From assembly GCA_937926185.1 (NCBI GenBank), contig CALEYM010000855.1:1-14083 (forward strand): DNA of 14,083 nt, written 5' to 3'. This DNA is from an uncultured Bacteroidota bacterium. GTDB lineage: Bacteria > Bacteroidota > Bacteroidia > Chitinophagales > Saprospiraceae. A program made the translations under genes and the position numbers. The notes beneath the pieces are model-generated. The model was given only the letters and a program-made list of their open reading frames with translations. It searched no databases and was not told the origin of the DNA. This document shows positions 7,443-14,083 of this stretch, in pieces. Within the stretch, counting starts at the first letter, position 1, and each line of letters begins with the position of its first letter.

Positions 7443-7450
7443 CAAATTTA
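7443..7450 (-). promoter_or_regulatory. Bacteroidota -7 element TAAATTTG for the sensor kinase operon
   Basis: On the minus strand TAAATTTG matches the TAnnTTTG consensus exactly and ends 14 nt before the ATG at 7428, implying a leader of only about 10 nt. No TTTG is found at the right distance for a -33 element; the nearest candidates are 14 and 25 nt away. The position argues against the GTG at 7443 as translation start. Confidence 0.5.
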
Positions 7451-7499
7451 GCGCATTAAGCAAACAAACCCCTTGCAAACTTGCCTGTTCATCTCTTAA

Positions 7500-8024
7500 T
7501 CAATCCCCCCAGCCCGGTTCGTCTTCCACCATTTTGGGTTGTTTGCGGATAATGCCGTATTCGATCTCTTTCTGGCAGGCGCCACAGATACCGTACAGGT
7601 TGAGCGAGTGATGGGTGATCTGGAAGTTCAGCAGTTCGCCCATCATGTCTTTGATCTGCTGTACGCGGGGATCGCAGAATTCAACCACCTTGCCGCAATT
7701 GGCGCAGATAGCATGGTCGTGTTGTTTAAAACCGTAAGACTTTTCGTACTGGGCCAGATTTTTGCCGAACTGGTGTTTTTTGACCAGGTCGCAGGAGGTG
7801 AGCAGTTCCAGCGTATTGTACACCGTGGCCCGGCTGACCCGGTAGTTCCGGTTTTTCATGTGGATGTACAAAGCCTCGGCGTCGAAATGGTCGGTGCGTT
7901 TGTAAATCTCCTCCAGAATGGCAAAACGCTCCGGCGTTTTGCGCAGGCCGCTTTTTTCCAGGTGTATGGAAAAAATGTTCAGCACTTCTTTGATAATATC
8001 TTGTTCGTTGCGTTGCACGGGCAT
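7500..8024 (-). CDS. Fur/PerR-family transcriptional regulator
   Basis: A 174-residue cytoplasmic DNA-binding repressor of the ferric uptake regulator superfamily. An N-terminal winged helix spans residues about 10-90, with the typical recognition segment SRATVYNTLELL (64-75). The metal-binding dimerisation half follows: QHDH (101-104), CANC (107-110), E115 in KVVEF, HH (138-139) and CGAC (147-150). The two CxxC pairs indicate the structural zinc site of PerR-like and many Fur proteins. The usual HHHDH motif is reduced to KQHDH. Whether it responds to iron, zinc or peroxide cannot be decided from these residues. No target operon for metal uptake or oxidative defence adjoins it. The start ATG at 8024 lies 31 nt after a consensus -7 element; the 3' end is 71 bp upstream of the kinase start, so the kinase could also receive read-through. 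Confidence 0.95.
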   Translation of the reverse strand: MPVQRNEQDIIKEVLNIFSIHLEKSGLRKTPERFAILEEIYKRTDHFDAEALYIHMKNRNYRVSRATVYNTLELLTSCDLVKKHQFGKNLAQYEKSYGFKQHDHAICANCGKVVEFCDPRVQQIKDMMGELLNFQITHHSLNLYGICGACQKEIEYGIIRKQPKMVEDEPGWGD

Positions 8025-8055
8025 AAAAAGGATGGGGAAAGAGCGGATTTTCCGG

Positions 8056-8063
8056 CAAATTTA
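8056..8063 (-). promoter_or_regulatory. Bacteroidota -7 element TAAATTTG for the Fur-family gene
   Basis: TAAATTTG on the minus strand matches the TAnnTTTG consensus and is identical to the element before the kinase. It ends 31 nt before the ATG at 8024, a normal leader length. A good -33 TTTG is not visible 17-23 nt upstream, and no clear Fur- or PerR-box palindrome overlaps it, so autoregulation cannot be read from the sequence. Confidence 0.5.
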
Positions 8064-8123
8064 ACACTAAAACAGGGAAGATAAGGGTAAAGTTGCGATT
8101 TTGGCCGAAGATCAGATACCGTG

Positions 8124-10262
8124 TCAAGTAAAAAGCGGCTTCAAAGAATTGGCGCCGTCAAACTGTTCCACCCCGCCCGATTCGCGTTGGGAAGCGAGAT
8201 AACGGCGGAAATCCTGCGCAAACACGTTGTATTCCGGCGAATATTCCATCGGCCCGCCGGCGTCCGGGTCAACACTGCCCGCCGTTTGGCTGTGATCCCG
8301 GAATTTTTGCAGCCAGTACAACAGCACGGCGCAGCTGGTGGCCGGCGCCGTCGCGTTCAGCGGATCGAAGGCCCATTCCGCCATTTTATCGATGGGGTCG
8401 GTGATGTCTGCCAGGGTGGCGTCCTGTTCGCCGGAGTCTTTTATGTAAACGATATAGTAGTACATTAACATGGCGTCCCATACTGACAGGTTGCCGCGCA
8501 GGTAAAAGTAATCCACCAGGCGCAACTGGTACTGTAACAACGGAAAGTCGCGGTGACTGATCAGCGCGGACCATTGCGTTTGCCAGTCGGGCGGAAGGCT
8601 GGCAGCCCGCTGAAAATCCGCCGCTGTTTCCTGGATGGTAAGCGCCCAATTGTCTTTTTCCAGTTGTTGGGCGATGTCTTCGGTTATTTGGACCGGATGC
8701 TCTTTCAGGTTCAGTTTTTTCGTTTTCCGGATTATGTCAACCAAAAATTTACCCAATGAGATCAGGGCCTCCCGGCGGATCATCCATTCCACCCGGCCGC
8801 GTTCTTCCGGCTGCCATTCAAAAGTTACCCACAGTTCTCCGCGATCAAAGGGTTCGCTGACCGGCCGGATGGTCGCCAATACATTTTCAATTTCCCGGTA
8901 ATGCGCGTATTGCTGGAAAGGCGCAAAAAAATGGGAAAATTCCGTTTGAAAATACCGCTTTTGGAAACCGGGTAAATACGCCTGTTCAGGCTGCAGGGCT
9001 GCTTCACTGGCTTTCAGGGCTGCAATTTTGGATTCGATCAGTTCCGCGTCGGCCGACATCAGTTGAAGCGTTTGCAGATACATCCAGGCCGCTGGCAAAT
9101 ACGCTTCGGCGGCTGCGAAAAACTCTTCCGCTTCCACCAGGCGGCCATTGGAAAAAAAGATCTGGCCCGCGTAATACAGGTCGGTCGGGTTTTTACGGGA
9201 AATCAATGTTTCGCGTTGTTCGCGCAGCGCATGTAAAATTTGTTGCAACAACGCCTCGTGTGGCTCGCGGAAACGTTTGGCCGATTCAACGAGGTAATAT
9301 GCCGACGCCAGGTCGGGTAGCTCCCGGACGCCGGCTGCCGGGGCGCCGCGGCGTAATGCATGGTGGTACGCTTCCTCCGGTTCGCCCATGTAAAAATGCA
9401 CAATCGCCAGCAGCCGGTGGTAGTGGAGCGGGTTCCGTTGTTCCGCCTGCTGGAGGTTTAGCCAGTCCAGGTACAATTGAATCGGCCGGCATTGTTCGGC
9501 GGCCCGGTCAACGGACGGGGGGAGGACAGGAATCTGTCCTTCAGCCAGTAATCGCGGCAGGAAACGCCGGAGCAGAAACGGCGCGGGCGATTTGTCGAAA
9601 AAGGCGAAAATATCCCGGTTGCTGTTCCCGATAGACCGGGCATCGGCCAGGATCAAAAAACGGCAATAATCTGCCGCTGCCAGCATTTCTGAGCCGGCTA
9701 TTTTGCCGTACAAGCGTCCCCGGTTCAAATAATTCCGGGCATTTCCGGCGTTACGGTCAATTGCCGCGCTGTAATCCTCCAGTGCGCCCTCCAGGTCGTC
9801 TATATGCTCCCAAAGCGCCGCCCGTTCTGCGTAGGCTTCCGCGTTTTCGGGATCGGCGTCAATTGCCCGCTTAAAATCGGCCAGGGCCATTTTAATCCGG
9901 CCCAGGCGTGCGTATGCGCTGCCGCGGGTGGTCAGTGCCGCGACGTTTTCCGGATCGATATGGATGGCGGTATCGAGGTCGGCAAGCGCCGCGTTGAGGT
10001 CGCCCGTTTGCAGGCGGATATATCCGCGGTCGGAATATGCCCCGGCGTTTTCGGGCGTTTGCCCGATCACGGCTTCCAGGTCGGTCAGCGCGGACGCGGT
10101 GCGGCCCAATTCAAATTTGGCCAGCGCCCGGTTGTGCAGGGCGATAGACATATCGGGTTCAAGAACAAGGGCTTCATCGAAAGAGGTAATGGCCTGTTCA
10201 AAACGGTTGTTATCGTAGTGTTCAACGCCCTGGTCGAAGTATTCGGATGCGGTAAGGGGCAT
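8124..10262 (-). CDS. Tetratricopeptide repeat protein with an unrecognised C-terminal region
   Basis: A 712-residue protein with no signal peptide or membrane helix, so probably cytoplasmic. Residues 4-207 form six consecutive 34-residue TPR units (4-36, 37-70, 71-104, 105-138, 139-172, 173-207). They are near canonical, with the ALHNRALAKFELGR pattern and Pro closing four of the six. TPRs are protein-protein docking scaffolds (established). Residues 208-712 are not a family I recognise. They are alpha-helical in character, with further TPR-like helices around 290-420 (YMGEPEEAYHHAL, FFSNGRLVEAEEFFAAAE) and a distinctive aromatic stretch, YYYIVYIKD. The gene stands alone: its neighbours are a Fur-family regulator and a truncated remnant, neither of which suggests a job. 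The ATG at 10262 is the only one before the first TPR. Real gene, high confidence; function unknown. Confidence 0.9.
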   Translation of the reverse strand: MPLTASEYFDQGVEHYDNNRFEQAITSFDEALVLEPDMSIALHNRALAKFELGRTASALTDLEAVIGQTPENAGAYSDRGYIRLQTGDLNAALADLDTAIHIDPENVAALTTRGSAYARLGRIKMALADFKRAIDADPENAEAYAERAALWEHIDDLEGALEDYSAAIDRNAGNARNYLNRGRLYGKIAGSEMLAAADYCRFLILADARSIGNSNRDIFAFFDKSPAPFLLRRFLPRLLAEGQIPVLPPSVDRAAEQCRPIQLYLDWLNLQQAEQRNPLHYHRLLAIVHFYMGEPEEAYHHALRRGAPAAGVRELPDLASAYYLVESAKRFREPHEALLQQILHALREQRETLISRKNPTDLYYAGQIFFSNGRLVEAEEFFAAAEAYLPAAWMYLQTLQLMSADAELIESKIAALKASEAALQPEQAYLPGFQKRYFQTEFSHFFAPFQQYAHYREIENVLATIRPVSEPFDRGELWVTFEWQPEERGRVEWMIRREALISLGKFLVDIIRKTKKLNLKEHPVQITEDIAQQLEKDNWALTIQETAADFQRAASLPPDWQTQWSALISHRDFPLLQYQLRLVDYFYLRGNLSVWDAMLMYYYIVYIKDSGEQDATLADITDPIDKMAEWAFDPLNATAPATSCAVLLYWLQKFRDHSQTAGSVDPDAGGPMEYSPEYNVFAQDFRRYLASQRESGGVEQFDGANSLKPLFT

Positions 10263-10509
10263 GACGAAATGGTTTTTGGCTTAAAGGTTTCCGGTTTGGA
10301 GGTTTTGAAGTTGTATTCATTGGACAAAGATGGGGGAAGAAACGACTAAGGGGAGGGTAATACAAAATCTTCCGCGCCGCACTGTCGGTAGCGGTTGAAA
10401 CGAAAGGCCCTTTACCCGTTCTTCAACGACCATACGGGGTTGTTGGCTGAGATGTTGCCAGGTACCGCTGCCTTATCCGTTCATCCGGCCAGTGAAATTA
10501 GCCAAACGG
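10263..10509. other. 247-bp non-coding stretch upstream of the TPR gene
   Basis: No supportable gene. On the minus strand a cluster of AAACC motifs (complement at 10271-10275, 10286-10290, 10293-10297, 10301-10305) lies 9-43 bp before the TPR start codon. CATCTTTG (complement at 10325-10332) is one mismatch from the -7 consensus. A hairpin CAACGACC/GGTTGTTG (10424-10431 with 10438-10445, one G-T wobble, 6-nt loop) has no T-run after it. Confidence 0.5.
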
Positions 10510-10767
10510 TCAGACCCCGAACTGCCGCAAATGATGATCCAAATGCCGCCACATCAGTCGCCCCCAGGTGTGGCGGGAAAGGGGGCCGAATACGGGACTG
10601 GCCTGGAAAGATTTGTTTTCCGGATAATTGGCAAACCGGTGAATGGTCAGCAGCAGGGCCTGTTTGTCGCGTTCAAATTCGGCGGGCGGCGGCATTACGC
10701 CCAGTTGAATGAGCAGGCCCGCGACATCCATTTCGGTAGAAAATTGCTCGTCGGGCAGCAGGAGCAC
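10510..10767 (-). pseudogene. 5'-truncated DUF1569/DinB-like protein remnant
   Basis: An 85-residue frame from a GTG at 10767. Its C-terminal half looks like the end of DUF1569 (DinB-superfamily) proteins: PPAEFERDKQALL, then SPVFGPLSRHTWGRLMWRH and the closing HLDHHLRQFGV, which is where such proteins normally end. Family members are usually near 150 residues, so roughly the N-terminal 60 are missing. The same frame continues sensibly upstream of the GTG (AYQSLPRHCN) until an in-frame TAA at 10798-10800. Beyond that stop, none of the three minus frames resembles the missing N-terminus. The promoter of the oppositely oriented DUF2461 gene lies where the 5' end should be. I therefore read it as a decayed remnant; a short functional protein starting at the GTG remains possible. 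Confidence 0.55.
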
Positions 10768-10873
10768 ATTGCAATGCCGGGGTAAGCTTTGATAGGCTTA
10801 TTCTGCTATACCCGCGGCGCTTGATTTGGCAAAAACAAGCGGAAATCAAACCGCGCAATCTCGTTACAGGTCG

Positions 10874-10881
10874 TATTTTTG
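10874..10881 (+). promoter_or_regulatory. Bacteroidota -7 element TATTTTTG for the DUF2461 gene
   Basis: TATTTTTG matches TAnnTTTG and ends 41 nt before the ATG at 10923. No TTTG is seen 17-23 nt upstream. Consensus matches of this length occur by chance about once per 4 kb per strand, so the position directly upstream of a start is the main support. Confidence 0.4.
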
Positions 10882-10922
10882 GGCCGGAAACGTACAAATA
10901 ACACATTCACCCTGCCATACAA

Positions 10923-11594
10923 ATGAGCAAGATTTCAGCGGCTACCTTCCAGTTTCTCACCGAACTCAAGACCCATAATGACCGGGAATGGTTCACGGCA
11001 AACAAACCCCGCTACGAGGCGGCGCACAAGGAATTTCTACAATTCATCGATACCCTGATCTCCGAAATCGGTGCGTTCGACCCCGGCATACGTCATTACA
11101 CGGCAAAAGACTGCGTATTCCGCATTTACCGCGATGTGCGTTTTTCAAAAGACAAATCCCCGTACAAAACCCACTTTGGGGCACACATTACCCCGGCTGC
11201 AAAAAAATCGGAGATACATACCCGCGCAGGCTACTACCTGCACCTCGAACCGGGCGCCACGATGCTGGCAGGCGGCGCATATATGCCGGAAAGCAAATGG
11301 CTCAAAGCGATCCGGCAGGAAATCGCCTATAACACGACGGAATTTCTGGGCATCCTGAACAACGCGGACTTCAAAAAATACTTCGGCAAAATGGAAGGCG
11401 AAAAACTCAAAACCACGCCCAACGACTATCCTGCCGACCATCCCGCTATTGAATTACTGAAACACAAAAGTTTCCTCGCGGCGCATTATTGCACCGACGA
11501 ACAGGCGCTGTCAGACGGTTTTCTGAAACACTGCGCCGGGGTATTCCGGGCATTACGTCCGTTCGATTCGTTCCTGAACCGTTCGACGGATTGA
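10923..11594 (+). CDS. DUF2461 domain-containing protein (TIGR02453 family)
   Basis: A 223-residue soluble protein with no signal peptide; the length is typical of the family. Characteristic segments in order: the N-terminal FQFLTELKTHNDREWFTANK (10-29); the strongly conserved basic stretch FRIYRDVRFSKDKSPYKTHF (66-85) followed by GAHI; then GYYLHLEP and GGAYMP (about 103-121), the usual glycine-rich strand; then WLKAIRQEI. The family is widespread in bacteria and fungi but its biochemical function is not established, and this context adds nothing. The gene has its own -7-like element 41 nt upstream and an ATG directly before the conserved start MSKISAATFQFL. Its stop lies 9 bp from the stop of the convergent permease gene. 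Confidence 0.93.
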   Translation: MSKISAATFQFLTELKTHNDREWFTANKPRYEAAHKEFLQFIDTLISEIGAFDPGIRHYTAKDCVFRIYRDVRFSKDKSPYKTHFGAHITPAAKKSEIHTRAGYYLHLEPGATMLAGGAYMPESKWLKAIRQEIAYNTTEFLGILNNADFKKYFGKMEGEKLKTTPNDYPADHPAIELLKHKSFLAAHYCTDEQALSDGFLKHCAGVFRALRPFDSFLNRSTD

Positions 11595-11610
11595 ATATCA
11601 GTTCTATTCA
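11592..11610. other. Short inverted repeat at the convergent 3' ends
   Basis: TGAATA (11592-11597) and TATTCA (11605-11610) pair around a 7-nt loop, spanning the stop codons of both convergent genes. The stem is AT-rich and only 6 bp, with no T-run, so a bidirectional terminator is possible but weakly supported. Confidence 0.2.
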
Positions 11611-13979
11611 TTTCGCAACGCTTCTACCGGCGCCGTACGGGCAAGTTGCCAGGTTTGCCCACCCACGGCAATAGCGGCTGCCAGGAGCACCAGCAGGTTG
11701 GCCAGCAGATAGGGCGCAATACCCAACTGCAGCTCGCCCGTAAATTCCTGCGCTTGCCGGATCATGAGTTGAGCGCCGGCATAACAGATACCAGTCGCAA
11801 CCAGGCCGGCAGCCAGGAGCAGGAATATGAACCGCCGGTTGGCTAGCAAAATGATATTGAAGGTAGTGGCGCCCAGCACTTTGCGGATACTCACCTCCTT
11901 GAGCCGGCTGGAATAATTCTGGGCAGCCAGGCCGAACAGTCCCATGCAGGCGATGAGCAGCGCCAGTCCGGCGATGTAGAGGAAAACGCGCACCACGTTG
12001 CCGAAACCGCGGTAAAAGTCGTCGAACACGGCAGCCTGACGGAAGTAGTTGAACGGCGTGGCCGGATAAAGCCGTTCCCAGGCCGATTTCATAAAGGCCT
12101 GTACCGTTTTGTCAGCACCGGCTTCGTGGCGGATCGCCAGATAGTTGAACTGGCCTGGACCGGCCAGATGGAATACTGCCGGTCGCGCGGCGCCCGAACC
12201 GAACAGTTTAAAATCTTCCACTACGCCTACTACTGTGGCCTTTTGCGCTTCCGCTCGGATTTCCTGACCGATGGCTTCCGCCCAGTCCTGTTTTTGTACA
12301 AAGGTTTCGTTCACCACAACGGCACTGGCGTCTTCGGCCCGCCGGCGCTCGTCGAAGAAGCGGCCTGCCTTGAGGCGGAGTCCCGCAGCCTCGAAATAGC
12401 CCGCGCCCACGTCGTAGCGGATAACGTCGGTTTTTTCTAGGCCATTGAGGACAGTTTCCCGGCTGTACGATTCGCCCACGTGACTGGCGGCGCCGGCTAC
12501 TCCCAGTACCCTGGGACTGCGTTCCGCTTCATTTTTTAAAAAGGCGTACTGGCCGGCGCTGTCGAGGCGCACCACCAGGGTTTGATCGGGTTGATAACCC
12601 CAGGGGGCGTCTTTCCAGTACCAACCCGCCGCGGTGAGCACGACCCCGATAATGACCGTGGAGAACGCCAGTACGAATTGTATGGGTAACAACACGCCGC
12701 TAACGCCTTTTTTGCCACTGAACTGTTGTTTGCCTTTAAAAATAGATACCGGCTGAAAGGCGCTGATGTAAAACGCCGGGTAAGCGCCCGAGGCGATGGC
12801 CGTAAAGATCAGCAAGCCGAACAGGAAAACCCACAGCGCGTAGTTTTTATCAAAAGCCAGCGAAATCTGCATCTCATCCACAAAAACGGAGTTGAGGAAC
12901 GGCGCCAGCGCCATTTTCGCCAAAACGAGGCCACCCAACAGCGCCAGAAAACAGAGCAGCAAATTCTCCGTCATAAATTGCCCTACCAGCTGCATTTTCC
13001 GTCCGCCCACGGTTTTACGGATGCCGATCTCTTTCAGGCGTTTGCTCATGTAGCCCAGGGCGATGTTGATGTAGTTGAAACAAGAAAGCGCCATCATCAT
13101 CAAAGCGACGAGGGCAAATACGGCGATCAGTAAAGGATGGGCCGCTTCGGTTGGCCTTCTTTGTACGTTATATGCGCCGACATTGGGATGGTTCAGGTTG
13201 TCGAATATGAACGATTTGATGGGTTCTTCCAGGTTGTTCGCATTGTATTGCGCTACATATCTGTCCATTTTTCCGGCCAGTACGCCGATATCCGCTCCGT
13301 TGCGGAGTTGGACGAAAGCGCCCCGCGTATGGGTTTTCCAGTCGGCCGTATCCGCCATGCCGATACCGGCCAGGGTATTGAAACCCGCGAGGATGTCGAA
13401 AGCGAAACCCGTGTTTTCGGGAAACGGCGCGGCTACGCCTTTTATGGTAAACGCCTTCTTCACCTGGTTTTCAAAAACAAGGGTAACGGATTGGCCTATG
13501 GCGTCTTCACCGTTGAAATATTTGCGGGCAGCAGCATCGCTCAAAATGACGGCATCCGGTTCGTTTAATGCCGCCGGGCTGCCGGTTTGCAGCGGGAATG
13601 TGAACATATCGAAGTATCCCGGGTCGGCAAAAAATACCACTTCATCGAACCTGCGGTCTTCCAGGAAGACCCGGGCGCCCTGCATATCCACCCGCACCGC
13701 CCGCTCCACCTGCGGAAAACCGGCCGCCAGCGCCGGGCCGAGGGGCATGGGAGCAGTACCCCAGGTTTGTTCCTGTCCTTCGTTTTCCACCACGTATTCC
13801 ACCATAAAAATGCGGTCGCCGTTTTCGTGAAAATTATCGAGGGTGATATAGTTTTTCAAAAACAGAAAAACGACGACGCTGCAACCGATGGCAATAGACA
13901 ATCCCGTAATATTGATGGCCGTGACCAGTTTATTGGCCAGCAGATTTCTTATGGCGAGTTTGAAATAGAGTTGAAGCAT
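11604..13979 (-). CDS. ABC transporter permease (MacB_PCD/FtsX, 8-TM type)
   Basis: A 791-residue inner-membrane protein with a duplicated permease layout. TM1 (about 20-42) follows the N-terminal motif FKLAIRNLLANKLVTAINI; a MacB-type periplasmic domain covers about 43-280; three more helices lie near 281-305, 335-360 and 380-405. The second half repeats this: a helix at about 428-452, a periplasmic domain to about 660, and three helices near 662-685, 712-737 and 757-777. Each FtsX domain carries the coupling-helix motif (RLKEIGIRKTVGG at 314-326, RLKEVSIRKVLGA at 692-704), and the C-terminus is the usual PVEALRNE. Such permeases couple a cytoplasmic ATPase to work on periplasmic or outer-membrane substrates such as lipoproteins, peptides or drugs (family knowledge). 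No ATPase gene lies within the window, so it works with one encoded elsewhere or to the right. The start is the ATG at 13979. Substrate unknown. Confidence 0.94.
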   Translation of the reverse strand: MLQLYFKLAIRNLLANKLVTAINITGLSIAIGCSVVVFLFLKNYITLDNFHENGDRIFMVEYVVENEGQEQTWGTAPMPLGPALAAGFPQVERAVRVDMQGARVFLEDRRFDEVVFFADPGYFDMFTFPLQTGSPAALNEPDAVILSDAAARKYFNGEDAIGQSVTLVFENQVKKAFTIKGVAAPFPENTGFAFDILAGFNTLAGIGMADTADWKTHTRGAFVQLRNGADIGVLAGKMDRYVAQYNANNLEEPIKSFIFDNLNHPNVGAYNVQRRPTEAAHPLLIAVFALVALMMMALSCFNYINIALGYMSKRLKEIGIRKTVGGRKMQLVGQFMTENLLLCFLALLGGLVLAKMALAPFLNSVFVDEMQISLAFDKNYALWVFLFGLLIFTAIASGAYPAFYISAFQPVSIFKGKQQFSGKKGVSGVLLPIQFVLAFSTVIIGVVLTAAGWYWKDAPWGYQPDQTLVVRLDSAGQYAFLKNEAERSPRVLGVAGAASHVGESYSRETVLNGLEKTDVIRYDVGAGYFEAAGLRLKAGRFFDERRRAEDASAVVVNETFVQKQDWAEAIGQEIRAEAQKATVVGVVEDFKLFGSGAARPAVFHLAGPGQFNYLAIRHEAGADKTVQAFMKSAWERLYPATPFNYFRQAAVFDDFYRGFGNVVRVFLYIAGLALLIACMGLFGLAAQNYSSRLKEVSIRKVLGATTFNIILLANRRFIFLLLAAGLVATGICYAGAQLMIRQAQEFTGELQLGIAPYLLANLLVLLAAAIAVGGQTWQLARTAPVEALRNE

Positions 13980-14083
13980 ACAGAATTAGTTTATATGAAA
14001 AGAACTTCTGCGCGACCACATTTTCGGGTTTAGGGGTTGTGCAAAAAGTCAGTACTCTGGATAACTGCTGAAAGTCGGAAAAA
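13980..14083 (-). promoter_or_regulatory. Upstream region of the ABC permease gene
   Basis: 104 bp to the window edge, with no gene. CAACCCCTAAACCCG on the minus strand (complement at 14025-14039) lies 46-60 bp before the permease start and resembles two units of the CTAAACCC repeat at the left end of the window. No TAnnTTTG element is found between it and the start, so the promoter is not identified. Confidence 0.35.

Noticed and set aside
10395..10712. 105-residue plus-strand frame upstream of DUF2461
   Set aside because: It is antisense to the DUF1569-like remnant, which has recognisable family sequence; the plus-strand product looks like random translation.
10673..10906. 77-residue minus-strand frame that could have held the missing N-terminus of the DUF1569-like protein
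   Set aside because: Its sequence is Arg/Cys-rich and does not resemble a DinB-type N-terminus, so I do not invoke a simple frameshift.

Overview
The window reads as chromosomal DNA of a Bacteroidota bacterium, probably from the Saprospiria/Chitinophagia side (inference). The evidence is a PorP/SprF-family type IX secretion protein, a PorE-like propeller/CRD/OmpA protein, a two-component sensor with a periplasmic Reg_prop/Y_Y_Y propeller paired with a LytTR response regulator, an 8-TM MacB/FtsX-type permease, and Bacteroidota-style TAnnTTTG -7 promoter elements. Coding regions are GC-rich. I see no tRNA, rRNA, CRISPR array, insertion sequence or phage gene.

Layout: (1) 1-80, a telomere-like 9-11 bp tandem repeat that runs off the left edge and ends 15 bp before a PorP/SprF-family gene (93-1055, +). 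(2) 1171-3234 (+), a secreted propeller/CRD/OmpA protein; the two are probably one envelope module. (3) 3235-3547, a 313-bp gap between convergent genes, unusually rich in inverted repeats and ending in a 21-bp direct repeat. (4) 3548-7428 (-), a sensor kinase and LytTR regulator operon. (5) 7500-8024 (-), a Fur/PerR-family regulator. (6) 8124-10262 (-), a 712-residue TPR protein with an unrecognised C-terminal 500 residues. (7) 10263-10922, a gap holding a probable 5'-truncated DUF1569/DinB-like remnant on the minus strand. (8) 10923-11594 (+), a DUF2461 protein, converging with a 9-bp gap on (9) 11604-13979 (-), an ABC transporter permease. The last 104 bases are the permease's upstream region.

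How the genes work together: the first two genes fit type IX secretion or gliding, where PorP/SprF outer-membrane proteins act with PorE-like proteins that bind peptidoglycan. The kinase and regulator form a complete phosphorelay: periplasmic propeller sensor, cytoplasmic histidine kinase, then a LytTR DNA-binding output. The remaining genes look like independent units. The best candidates for something unusual are non-coding: the potential G-quadruplex repeat in front of the PorP gene and the nested inverted repeat at 3248-3327. No undescribed multi-gene system is evident.
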